A stretch of 64,000 bases of DNA from Corynebacterium urogenitale (GTDB taxonomy: Bacteria; Actinomycetota; Actinomycetes; Mycobacteriales; Mycobacteriaceae). How positions within the stretch are numbered: position 1 is the first letter of the stretch; each line of letters opens with the position of its first letter. Location: positions 806,001 through 870,000 of the forward strand of contig NZ_CP045032.1 of the NCBI RefSeq assembly GCF_009026825.1. Reading direction: 5' to 3'. This document shows, piece after piece, positions 26,320-33,776 of the stretch. The notes under the pieces are model-generated. The model was not told the origin of the DNA. It did not search any database and was given only the letters and a program-made list of their open reading frames with translations. The position numbers were made by a program, and so were the translations under genes.

Positions 26320-27657
26320 TTACTCGACCCCGACTTCATCGGACTGCACATTGCCCATGAGGTGATCCACGGCGATGTGAGAGTGCAGACGAACACCGTA
26401 TTCAAGGGCCGCGTCATTGACGTAGAACTTCGGGCTGTGGTTAGGAACCAGGCCGCGACTGCCCTCCTTGCTCGGCTCCAGAGTGCCCTTCTCTGTGAAG
26501 ACCACGTCCTGGCCACCCAGCAGTGCGTAGACACCGCCGAAACGAGCGATGAACTCGGACACATCGTCGTAGCCCATGCTGACTGGTAGCTCCGCAACCG
26601 GGTTATCGCCAGCCACGCGCTTGTACACCGGCAGTACGGCATCGATCCACTCTGGGGAATTGACCACAGGCGGGATCTGGTCGAAGAACTCGACCTTGCC
26701 GGTGCAGCCGTGAGCGGCAGCCAGGTTCTCCACGTAGCGGGTGATACGCGCGTTGACATCCTCAACGACCGCGGAAGTGACTGAACGGACGGTGCCCCAA
26801 ATCTCGACCTGATTACCGACGATGTTGAAGCGCCCCTGATCGACGATGTGGCCCAAGGAAATGGAGAAACGCTCCTTGACATCGACCTGGCGGTAGATCT
26901 GCCCAATGTTGCTCAGGACATCGCCAACGGCAGGCATCGGGTCGATACCCTGCCACGGGGTGGAAGCGTGAACCTGCTCACCAGTGATGGTGATCTTCAC
27001 AGTCTCCGACGCAGCATTCTGAACTCCGCGGGAGTAGCCGATGGTGCCAATAGGGCCGGGGCCGATGTGAATGCCGAATGCCATCGTCGGCTTGGGATCG
27101 AAGAAGCCCTGCTCCTGCATTTGCTCAACCATGTAATCGGCGCCACCATCCTCGCCTGGAGGTGGACCTTCCTCGGCGGGCTGGAAAACGAGCATGATGT
27201 CGCCGTGGATGGAGTCCCTCAATCCGAAGAGAACCTTCGCAGCACCCAGCAGCATCGCCACGTGGGTGTCATGGCCGCAGGCGTGGGCGACGGGGAAGGG
27301 GCCACCAGGGTAGTCGTTGTCGACGACCTTGGAAGCAAAGCTTTCGCCCGAGTCCTCCTTCACGGGAAGAGCATCCGTGTCAGCACGCAGGAGGACGGTG
27401 CGCTTTTCCCCCTCGCCATCGCTGCCGCCGCGGATGAAGGCCACCACGCCGTGACCTCCAACGCCGGTCGTGATGTCGGCGTCGTCGATGCCGATGTTCT
27501 TCAGCTGTTCGATGATGAACTCTTCAGTTTTGGCTTCGCGGTTAGATAGTTCTGGGTTTTTGTGAATGTGATGGCGCCATTCGATCACTTCGTCGGCAAT
27601 CGAAGAGGCCGCTTCGTCAATGCTTTTGTAGTACGCAGATAGGTCGGTGTCAGTCAC
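26320..27657 (-). CDS. M20-family amidohydrolase (N-acyl amino acid hydrolase type)
   Basis: The 445-residue metallohydrolase has the usual bimetal-site motifs: HACGHDTHVAMLLGAA near residue 117, FQPAEEGPPPGEDGGA near 150 (catalytic glutamate), GIHIGPGPIGTIGY, then a lid domain with QVHASTPWQGIDP, and LVPNHSPKFYVND at the C terminus. The M20 amidohydrolase/hippurate hydrolase subgroup includes AgaA, the N-acylglutamine aminoacylase of axillary corynebacteria; AgaA-like activity is possible but not established. The GTG at 27657 is placed 6 nt from GAGGAG and is preferred over the in-frame ATG at 27687, where the same GAGGAG would lie inside the gene. It is the first gene of a probable three-gene unit. 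Confidence 0.85.
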   Translation of the reverse strand: MTDTDLSAYYKSIDEAASSIADEVIEWRHHIHKNPELSNREAKTEEFIIEQLKNIGIDDADITTGVGGHGVVAFIRGGSDGEGEKRTVLLRADTDALPVKEDSGESFASKVVDNDYPGGPFPVAHACGHDTHVAMLLGAAKVLFGLRDSIHGDIMLVFQPAEEGPPPGEDGGADYMVEQMQEQGFFDPKPTMAFGIHIGPGPIGTIGYSRGVQNAASETVKITITGEQVHASTPWQGIDPMPAVGDVLSNIGQIYRQVDVKERFSISLGHIVDQGRFNIVGNQVEIWGTVRSVTSAVVEDVNARITRYVENLAAAHGCTGKVEFFDQIPPVVNSPEWIDAVLPVYKRVAGDNPVAELPVSMGYDDVSEFIARFGGVYALLGGQDVVFTEKGTLEPSKEGSRGLVPNHSPKFYVNDAALEYGVRLHSHIAVDHLMGNVQSDEVGVE

Positions 27658-27796
27658 GGTGAACTCCTCTGGCGGTGCGGACGGCACATCTGTGTAGATG
27701 CTTTAGGATCCCTTCAGCGTGAAGCCTACGCTTGCTCAGCGGATGCTGTCTGGATCGTTATAGGTCTGTGAAGGGCCGGCTGGGGGAATACGAACA

Positions 27797-27850
27797 AACC
27801 CTTGTGCGCATTATCGGGAGATTGTCCGGGCACAAGGGTTATCACTCCCT
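27797..27850 (-). terminator. Rho-independent-type terminator after the FGE-domain lipoprotein gene
   Basis: On the minus strand an 11-bp stem AACCCTTGTGC/GCACAAGGGTT (27840-27850 and 27797-27807) is followed directly by TTGTTCG. The 32-nt loop is long for a terminator. It lies 19 bp past the stop codon at 27869. Confidence 0.6.
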
Positions 27851-27868
27851 TAACGATGTGAGCGGGAC

Positions 27869-29326
27869 TTAGAGCTCGCGAACGAGGCGGAAGCCCCACA
27901 TGGTGGAGTGAATGTAGTTGTTGTAGTACGCCGAACGGTAGGCGATGCGCAGGTTCTGCGGCATGTAGTCCCATGCTCCGCCGCGCAGGACGGGGAACGT
28001 GGAAACACCCTCGGTGCGTGGCTCCTCGTTGGATGGGCCGGACTCGAGGTTCGGCTCCCAGTAGTCGGAAACCCACTCGCGAGCGTTGCCAGTCATGTCG
28101 TAAAGACCCCAAGGATTGGGCTTGTAGGACTTCACCTCTGCGGTGTAGGCTGCGCCGTCGTCTGACTCCATGATCGGGGAGAAGCCGTATCCGGTCGCCT
28201 CGTCGGTGCGTCGGTCGTAGCCTGCTGCGTACTCCGCGCCGTCGTTGACATCCTCGCCCCAGAAGTACGCAGTGTCTGTGCCGGCGCGGGCAGCGTACTC
28301 CCACTCGGCTTCGGATGGCAGGCGCCACTTTTGCCCGGTCTTGGCGCTCAGCCACTCGGCGAAAGCCTCTGCATCGGCACGGGAGACCTGCACCACTGGG
28401 TGCTTATCGGAATCCTGTGGAATGCCAGGCTCCTGCCAGGTCACACCCTCGCGGTACATCGACGAGGTCGGCTCGGTGGAGTCCGGTGGCTCTGGGAAAC
28501 CGACGCCATTGGGTGCCGTGGCGTAGCCGGTGTCCTCAACAAAGGCTGCAAACATTTCGCGTGTGACCTCGGTTGGCATGATGCCGAAGCGCTTGGAGAT
28601 ACTGACCTCGTGCTTCGGGGACTCCCAGTCCTGGCGGTAATCGTCAACGTCGTGGCGATCCCACTCTGCCTGGTCGCCACCCATCTGGAAGGAGCCTGTG
28701 GGCATCACTGTGAAGTCGAGGTCGAAGTCGCCGACCTTGTCGGAGTAGGTTTCCAGGTCTTTTAGTTCGCCGTCGTTGGCGGAGCTGCTGTCCTGGCTCA
28801 CGGCTTCGATGCCGTCAGTGGGCTTGCTGAGGTTGTGTGGATTCTCGAGGGCGAAAGCTAGACGGTCGCGCCACAGCTGCATATCGGCGCGTGTGTAGCG
28901 GTTCTCCAGCTGCGCTGGGCGGTTTTCTTGCTCGAAGTTATCCTCTTCGTCGAGCATGGCCTGCGCCTGGGAGCGGAGGATCGTCGCGTCCAATTCGAGT
29001 TGCGGGTTGTCACCGTCCTTCGTTGCGTCGACAAGCTTATTGGCGCCATCAAGGACGCGGGAGTAGACGCCGCGGTAATAGCCTGGCTGCCATTCGACGT
29101 TGGCCTCGGCCTCCTCGAAGACCTTGTTGAGCTCGTCAATGACTGGCTTGGCTTTGTCGTTGGTCTGGGGAGTCTCCGCCTTTTCTGCGCTCTCTGCCGA
29201 GGCGCTCGTGGACTGCGATGCCTGCTGGGAAGCGTCATCGGAGTTGGCGCAGGCTGCGAGGGTAAGTGCCAAAGATGCGGACAAGAGTGTTGCAGATGTG
29301 GCGCGGAGGCGATTGTGCTTGGACAA
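27869..29326 (-). CDS. Lipoprotein with FGE-sulfatase (SUMF1-like) domain
   Basis: The N terminus SKHNRLRATSATLLSASLALTLAAC is a lipoprotein signal with a LAAC lipobox, so the protein should be anchored outside the membrane. A Ser/Ala/Glu-rich linker and an alpha-helical stretch follow to about residue 190. The C-terminal 300 residues are an FGE-sulfatase domain: FTVMPTGSFQMGGDQ, HPVVQVSRADAEAFAEWLS, WRLPSEAEWEYAARAG, YDMTGNAREWVSDY, VLRGGAWDYMPQNLRIAYRS and WGFRLVREL. The paired cysteines of copper-dependent formylglycine-generating enzymes are absent, and no sulfatase gene is nearby, so another role is likely. The TTG at 29326 has AAAAAGG 8 nt upstream; the alternative GTG at 29404 would be almost leaderless from the promoter at 29413-29441 but adds 26 residues before the signal. 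Confidence 0.8.
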   Translation of the reverse strand: MSKHNRLRATSATLLSASLALTLAACANSDDASQQASQSTSASAESAEKAETPQTNDKAKPVIDELNKVFEEAEANVEWQPGYYRGVYSRVLDGANKLVDATKDGDNPQLELDATILRSQAQAMLDEEDNFEQENRPAQLENRYTRADMQLWRDRLAFALENPHNLSKPTDGIEAVSQDSSSANDGELKDLETYSDKVGDFDLDFTVMPTGSFQMGGDQAEWDRHDVDDYRQDWESPKHEVSISKRFGIMPTEVTREMFAAFVEDTGYATAPNGVGFPEPPDSTEPTSSMYREGVTWQEPGIPQDSDKHPVVQVSRADAEAFAEWLSAKTGQKWRLPSEAEWEYAARAGTDTAYFWGEDVNDGAEYAAGYDRRTDEATGYGFSPIMESDDGAAYTAEVKSYKPNPWGLYDMTGNAREWVSDYWEPNLESGPSNEEPRTEGVSTFPVLRGGAWDYMPQNLRIAYRSAYYNNYIHSTMWGFRLVREL

Positions 29327-29412
29327 AATGCGTACCTTTTTCTCTTGTAGATCGATGGGTTGCAATGTCGGCGCGTTGTAACTTGTTTGGTACAGGTCGT
29401 GCACTAAAACCC

Positions 29413-29441
29413 AACGTAGATATGCATAGGTGTCATGTCAA
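29413..29441 (-). promoter_or_regulatory. Sigma-A-type promoter for the FGE lipoprotein gene
   Basis: On the minus strand TTGACA (29441-29436) is followed after a 17-bp spacer by TACGTT (29418-29413), a TANNNT -10 element. Transcription would start near 29406, about 80 nt before the TTG start and almost on the alternative GTG start. Confidence 0.6.
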
Positions 29442-29463
29442 CTAAATTTTTACGGTGACTCTG

Positions 29464-29499
29464 AAAAGAAAAACCGCCACGCCTTGGGAAGCGTGGCGG
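29464..29499 (-). terminator. Strong rho-independent terminator
   Basis: On the minus strand CCGCCACGC (29499-29491) and GCGTGGCGG (29482-29474) form a perfect 9-bp G+C-rich stem with an 8-nt loop, followed by TTTTTCTTTT. It lies about 275 bp downstream of the small orphan gene at 29775-30062. Confidence 0.85.
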
Positions 29500-29774
29500 G
29501 AGGTTTCACACCCCTTTGGGGGGATTCAGAAAACCTCCAAACCGGCTCTGAACTGCACTAACAAGACGTTCCCCTGCGATTCCCCCGACCGTTCCCCTCG
29601 GTTTCACCTGAAATTCCCCTAAAAGTCCCGCCACCTGCGCTAACTCATTAGTCCAGCTAGGGCGGTGTACGATCCCCCACAATCGCCCACAATGCGCCTA
29701 AATAGTAAGGAATAGACCAACTCTCATCGCCGTTCCCATGGAATCGGAAACGGCAGGGTGTTGTGTCCTAGCGC

Positions 29775-30062
29775 CTACATGTTGGGGCGCATATCAGAGA
29801 CGTTCGGGACTTGACCATCTTTCAACATTTTCTTGATGGTGTCCTTGATTGCGTCACCGAAGTTCTCTAGTCCCGTTCCCTTGTAGGCGGTGTTGAACTC
29901 GCGGGCAATCGCGGTGACCTTTTGGTCAAGAGTCTTGTTAGACTCCGCGATCTTTTGAATGTTCTTGTTCGCGGTGTTCGCCTTGTGGGTGGGAACTTTG
30001 CCGAAGTTCTGATTGAACTTGAAATCTACCACTGTGTAATTACCTCCAATCCGGTGCTGCAT
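29775..30062 (-). CDS. Orphan small lysine/asparagine-rich protein
   Basis: A 95-residue protein I do not recognise. ATG at 30062 is preceded by AAAGGA with 7-nt spacing. A second start, GTG at 30032, has GGAGG at 10 nt and would give 85 residues (MVDFKFNQNFGKV...). The protein is rich in Lys, Asn and Thr, has no signal peptide or membrane segment, and is predicted largely helical from KANTANKNIQKIAESNKTLDQKVTAIAREF and NFGDAIKDTIKKMLKDG. Composition is unlike the surrounding G+C-rich genes, and a transposase remnant lies next to it, so recent transfer is likely. It could be a phage or plasmid gene or a small regulatory protein. Confidence 0.5.
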   Translation of the reverse strand: MQHRIGGNYTVVDFKFNQNFGKVPTHKANTANKNIQKIAESNKTLDQKVTAIAREFNTAYKGTGLENFGDAIKDTIKKMLKDGQVPNVSDMRPNM

Positions 30063-30104
30063 ATCTTAGTCCTTTGTCTAGACATTCACACGAACAAGAC
30101 AAGT

Positions 30105-30476
30105 GTGACATTCCCAGTAGAAGCGGGTGCAAAGCGTGCCCAAACTCAAGGAATCGCGTGGAAATCAAGGGAATGGAAAGCAGTATACCAACCACCACGT
30201 TCCACGATTGAATCCCGCAACGACTTGCTCAAGTCCGCTCGTGGCGCTGGCATTGGCGATTCCACTTTCCGCCTTATGCGTGGGTGGGCTGCACAAATCT
30301 TCCATGTCGCGCTAGGTGTAGTGAGCGTGAATGTCGCGCTTATTTCCGCGTGGCTGAACAAGGACAACAACAACGACGGTTGGACTGACCCAACCCCGCC
30401 ACCAGACCCAACGAACCTGGAAGATCTTTCCCAGCGTGAGCTTGCAGATGTGAACGCACCACCGCTGGCTGCGTAA
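30105..30476 (+). pseudogene. Transposase C-terminal remnant
   Basis: The frame from about 30105 to the stop at 30474-30476 encodes RSTIESRNDLLKSARGAGIG, then GDSTFRLMRGWAAQIFHVAL and VVSVNVALISAWLN. This matches the pattern seen at the C terminus of several DDE transposases (VESRNxLLK...RxxRGxAxQxxxxALxxVAxN). The catalytic DDE core is missing: upstream sequence is antisense to the orphan gene and has no homology that I can see. A Pro/Asp-rich tail (NNDGWTDPTPPPDPTNLED) follows. No terminal inverted repeats were found. I read it as a decayed insertion-sequence end; family assignment is uncertain. Confidence 0.45.
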
Positions 30477-30806
30477 CCAATTATGTGCACCCCTTGTGTG
30501 GCGCCAGGGCTCCCCAATGTGTGGTGAGATGGACAATGACTCTTGAGACCGTCACAGACGAAGTGGCGGGCGCATGGGTGCTGTGGCGTACCCCCGTGGA
30601 CGCTGTGGCGACCGTGAAAGTGATTAAGTGGCTGACCGTGGCTGATTAGGTGTGCCCAAGGCAAAAATGACCCCCCCGCGACTGGCTGATTTTTGCCAGT
30701 CGCGGGGGTTCTTTGCGCCCTGAATCAGGGAGCTAAGTTGCTGCTAAGAACGGGTTTCGGGGTTTTCCGAACAAGTGGCGGAAGTTTTCCGAAAGCCCCG
30801 TGCGGT
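30477..30806. other. Intergenic region between transposase remnant and glutamine synthetase paralogue
   Basis: About 330 bp. It contains a strong hairpin terminator (30673-30714) and an imperfect inverted repeat (about 30759-30771 with 30786-30798, 11 of 13 positions) close to the end of the glutamine synthetase paralogue. A 37-codon frame at 30536-30649 is not convincing as a gene. Confidence 0.6.
30673..30714. terminator. Strong bidirectional rho-independent terminator
   Basis: CCCCCGCGACTGGC (30673-30686) pairs perfectly over 14 bp with GCCAGTCGCGGGGG (30695-30708); the loop is TGATTTTT. TTCTTT follows on the plus strand, and on the minus strand the stem is followed within a few bases by ATTTTTGC. 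It separates the islet from the glutamine synthetase paralogue. Confidence 0.88.
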
Positions 30807-32276
30807 CTAGACGTCAAAGTACATCTCGAACTCCTGCGAAGTCGGACGTTGACGCACCGGATTGATCTCATTCTCATACTTGAATGCGATGTAGTTGTCG
30901 ATGAAATCCTCTGTGAATACGCCACCGGCAGTGAGGAAGTCCGAATCTTCCTTGAGGCACTTCAGAGCTTCATCCAGGGATGTCGGCACCTGAGGGATAT
31001 TCTCCACCTCCTCTGGAGGCAAGTGATAGATGTCCTTATCCACCGGCTCGTGTGGCTCAATTCGGTTCTTGATGCCATCGATGCCCGCCATCAACATCGC
31101 AGAAAAAGCGAGGTACGGGTTGCCCGAAGGATCAGGTGCGCGGAACTCGATGCGCGTCGCCTTGGGGTTGCCATCCGTCAGCGGCACACGAATTGCAGCC
31201 GTGCGGTTGGCTTGGGAATACACCAAGCTCGTCGGAGCCTCGAAGCCAGGCACCAGACGATGATAAGAATTGGTCGTTGGGTTGGAAAAAGCCAAGATGG
31301 CGCCAGCATGCTGCAGGATTCCGCCGATGTAGTGGCGAGCCATTTCGCTGAGGCCCGCATAGCCGTTTTCGTCGTGGAACAGTGGCTCGCCATCCTTCCA
31401 CAGTGACTGGTGGGCATGCAGCCCGCAGCCGCCATCATCGGCCAATGGCTTCGGCATGAACGTGGCGACCATGCCATTCTCCTTGGCGGTGTTCTTGGTG
31501 ATGTACTTGAAGCTCATCAAGTCATCAGCCGCGCGCAAGAGCGTATCGAAGCGATAGTTGATTTCCTGAATGCCGCCAGTGGCGACTTCGTGGTGGAAGC
31601 GCTCGATGGAGAAGCCATAGTCCTGGAGGCGGCGCACCATGCGGTCGCGGATCTTCACCGTGCCGTCATACGGCGCCACGGGGAAGTAACCGCCGAATAC
31701 GCGGACCTTGTTGCCCAAGTTCGGTGACCCATCCACCATGGTCTTCGCACCTCGGTTCCACCAGCCCTCATCGGAATCCACTTCGTGGAAGGAACTGTTG
31801 ATGCCGCTGGAATAGCGCACCGAATTGAAGACGTAGAACTCCGGCTCAATACCAAAGTTGCAGGTATCAGCGATGCCGGTTTCCTGGAGGTACGCCTCTG
31901 CCTTCTTGGCGATATTGCGCGGATCACGTGGATACTGGGCCCGCGTACGAGAATCATGTACGAAGAAGCGCACATTCAGCGTCTTCTCCTCACGGAAAGG
32001 ATCAAGCCGCGCTGACTGAGGATCGGGCAGCAGGTGCATGTCCGAGTTCTCCACCGAAGCAAAGCCACGGATCGAGGAGCCGTCGAAAGCCAGTCCGGCC
32101 TCCGCAGAACTCTCATCGAATTCCTCTGCCGGTATGGAAAAGTGCTGTTCTACGCCCGGTACGTCAGTGAAACGAATATCAATGAAGCGAACGTCCTCCT
32201 CTCGGATATAGTCGACGAGATGGCTCACGGTCTCGATATTCTTCGGCTGGACGGGAGAGAAGGACTGATGAGTCAC
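30807..32276 (-). CDS. Glutamine synthetase type I paralogue with altered glutamate-binding loop
   Basis: A 489-residue protein closely related to GlnA1 at 33777-35213. Retained are [26 protein letters not shown] (metal ligand H287), [34 protein letters not shown] and a GlnE-type loop [11 protein letters not shown] with Tyr417. The loop that is NGSGMH in canonical enzymes (Asn264 and Gly265 in Salmonella numbering contact glutamate) reads GGCGLH, with Gly282 replacing the asparagine. This suggests another amine or acid substrate, as in gamma-glutamyl ligases of the family. The GTG at 32276 has AGGAG about 11 nt upstream; the longer frame overlaps the SbnB-like gene. It lies 101 bp downstream of that gene and is probably co-transcribed with it. 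Confidence 0.88.
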   Translation of the reverse strand: MTHQSFSPVQPKNIETVSHLVDYIREEDVRFIDIRFTDVPGVEQHFSIPAEEFDESSAEAGLAFDGSSIRGFASVENSDMHLLPDPQSARLDPFREEKTLNVRFFVHDSRTRAQYPRDPRNIAKKAEAYLQETGIADTCNFGIEPEFYVFNSVRYSSGINSSFHEVDSDEGWWNRGAKTMVDGSPNLGNKVRVFGGYFPVAPYDGTVKIRDRMVRRLQDYGFSIERFHHEVATGGIQEINYRFDTLLRAADDLMSFKYITKNTAKENGMVATFMPKPLADDGGCGLHAHQSLWKDGEPLFHDENGYAGLSEMARHYIGGILQHAGAILAFSNPTTNSYHRLVPGFEAPTSLVYSQANRTAAIRVPLTDGNPKATRIEFRAPDPSGNPYLAFSAMLMAGIDGIKNRIEPHEPVDKDIYHLPPEEVENIPQVPTSLDEALKCLKEDSDFLTAGGVFTEDFIDNYIAFKYENEINPVRQRPTSQEFEMYFDV

Positions 32277-32377
32277 GGTAGAGGCGGCTCCTAACAAGCC
32301 GCAGGAAATCTTTGGGTTTGGCCGGCGCCACGAATACGTGGCGCCAGCAGAAGAGGTGCCTAGGGAGAGGTTGGAGA

Positions 32378-33556
32378 CTAGGACAATGTCGGCTGATCCC
32401 ACAGGTTCAGCGTGGTGCCGATGCCCTTAGCCTTGGCGTTGTTGTACACATCCATTGCCCACGCGACATCCTCCACAGGCATGCCGCCAATGGAGTAGCA
32501 GAAAATTTGCTCATCGTTTGTGCGGCCAGGAGCAGTGCCATCGGCGATATCGCCGATATTCACCAGCTTGGATGCAGGAAGAGTGCCCTCTTCCTTCATG
32601 TCCCACCAGCGGTTGCCAGGAATGCCCAGCAGATCCTCATAGGTGACATTCGGGCCGTTCTCGTTGAACCATTCCTCGTACAAGCCTGTGTAATCCAACA
32701 CCAGGTTTGCATCGTCTGATGCAATGAACTCGTCGTCGAAGCGCGCGGCGGCAGGAGCTAGAATGAGGGCGCCAGGCTTGATGTACTCCTTCTTGAAGTA
32801 CGGGAAGCCACTTGGGCCGTCCTTCGACGTGGACGTACCCGCGATGGCAATATCGCTACCCTCAATCGCCTCCTGCTCCGAGGTAACAACCGAAACGCTG
32901 AGTTGAGGGTACTTCTCGCGGAAGTATTGGGCTGCGCGCTCCGTGGACTTCTCCGAACGGCCCTTGATCTTCAGGGTCTTGATACCCGGGCGCTGGGAGA
33001 GGGTGGCGTCGAAAATCGTCCTCGACATCACGCCTGGGCCGATGATTCCCACAGTCTCAGCATTTTCGACGGCCAAATGCTTCACGCCCACGCCTGGGAC
33101 TGCACCCGTGCGGTAGGCAGACAGGAGGTTCGCTGACATGATCGACAACGGTGCGCCCGTGACCGCATTATTGAGGACAAATACGTGGATAGAACGTGGC
33201 AGGTCATGCTCTCGATTCTCTGCATTTGAGCCGTACCACTTCACACCTGAAGCGCGGAATCGGCCGCCGAGGTACGCAGGCATTGCCATGAAGCGGCGAT
33301 CCGGACCATCTGCCGGCATTTCTTCATGCTCAGGGTTGGCGGGGAAATTGATCTGCGCGCCGTGCGAATTAGCGGAGGCGCCAGCCATTCTGTAGTCACC
33401 GCGAGCCAAGAGGATGAGCGTCTCCTCCATTGTTTCCACGCACTTTGCGGAATCCGTCACGCCGGCTTCGATCATGTCCGGCTCGCTCAAATAGAGGAAA
33501 TCGATCTTTGGTGAAGTTGGGAAGTCGTTGCCAGAAGTGTCCTGAGTAGAGGGCAC
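32378..33556 (-). CDS. SbnB-like NAD(P)-dependent dehydrogenase (ornithine cyclodeaminase/mu-crystallin family)
   Basis: The 392-residue protein belongs to the ornithine cyclodeaminase superfamily: [13 protein letters not shown] at the N terminus, [43 protein letters not shown], the NAD-binding [12 protein letters not shown], and a C terminus ending GIGTTLNLW. The LYL-x3-D-I-x-A-G opening, the MP-x3-GG-x5-SG-KW-GS block and the IGTTLNL ending match, from memory, staphylococcal SbnB, which oxidatively splits the SbnA product to L-2,3-diaminopropionate and 2-oxoglutarate. Ornithine cyclodeaminase or opine-type dehydrogenase activity are alternatives. The GTG at 33556 has AAAGG 5 nt upstream; longer in-frame starts lack a ribosome-binding site. 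It lies between glnA1 and the glutamine synthetase paralogue on one strand. Confidence 0.78.
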   Translation of the reverse strand: MPSTQDTSGNDFPTSPKIDFLYLSEPDMIEAGVTDSAKCVETMEETLILLARGDYRMAGASANSHGAQINFPANPEHEEMPADGPDRRFMAMPAYLGGRFRASGVKWYGSNAENREHDLPRSIHVFVLNNAVTGAPLSIMSANLLSAYRTGAVPGVGVKHLAVENAETVGIIGPGVMSRTIFDATLSQRPGIKTLKIKGRSEKSTERAAQYFREKYPQLSVSVVTSEQEAIEGSDIAIAGTSTSKDGPSGFPYFKKEYIKPGALILAPAAARFDDEFIASDDANLVLDYTGLYEEWFNENGPNVTYEDLLGIPGNRWWDMKEEGTLPASKLVNIGDIADGTAPGRTNDEQIFCYSIGGMPVEDVAWAMDVYNNAKAKGIGTTLNLWDQPTLS

Positions 33557-33707
33557 AAATACCTTTCGGGGGTTGGGTGCACGCTTGCTTATGGAGGCAG
33601 AGGATGACTGCCCCATAAAGTCCAGCATACAGATTTCCGTTTTAGGGAAAAGGTATTCGAGGTCCTGCGAAGAAATTGGGGTGTTAGATTGCCGATTTCT
33701 AGCAACA

Positions 33708-33739
33708 CAAAAGGCCCGCCCCTCAATGGGACGGGCCTT
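33708..33739 (-). terminator. Terminator after glnA1
   Basis: On the minus strand AAGGCCCG (33739-33732) pairs with CGGGCCTT (33718-33711), extended by CC/GG pairs, followed by TTGTGTTG. It lies about 40 bp downstream of the glnA1 stop and should limit readthrough into the SbnB-like gene. Confidence 0.75.
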
Positions 33740-33776
33740 GACGCTCAAGCAGGAAGTACCTGCCGATGAGTTCGAC

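Larger units (their letters stand above)
29327..29774. other. Intergenic region upstream of the FGE lipoprotein gene
   Basis: About 450 bp with no gene. It contains the lipoprotein promoter (29413-29441), a strong minus-strand terminator (29464-29499) and, between 29570 and 29620, five closely spaced TTCCCC motifs. Composition shifts here to more A+T than in neighbouring genes. No tRNA or clear attachment site is seen. Confidence 0.6.

Noticed and set aside
30536..30649. 37-codon frame (MTLETVTDEVAG...) before the strong terminator
   Set aside because: It has a weak GGTGAG upstream, but the sequence is a run of GTG/GCG-rich near-repeats with no similarity that I can recognise. Too little support to call a gene.
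30146..30664. 172-codon minus-strand frame in the islet
   Set aside because: Overlaps the transposase remnant in antisense, His/Ser/Pro-rich, no start signals or recognisable domain.
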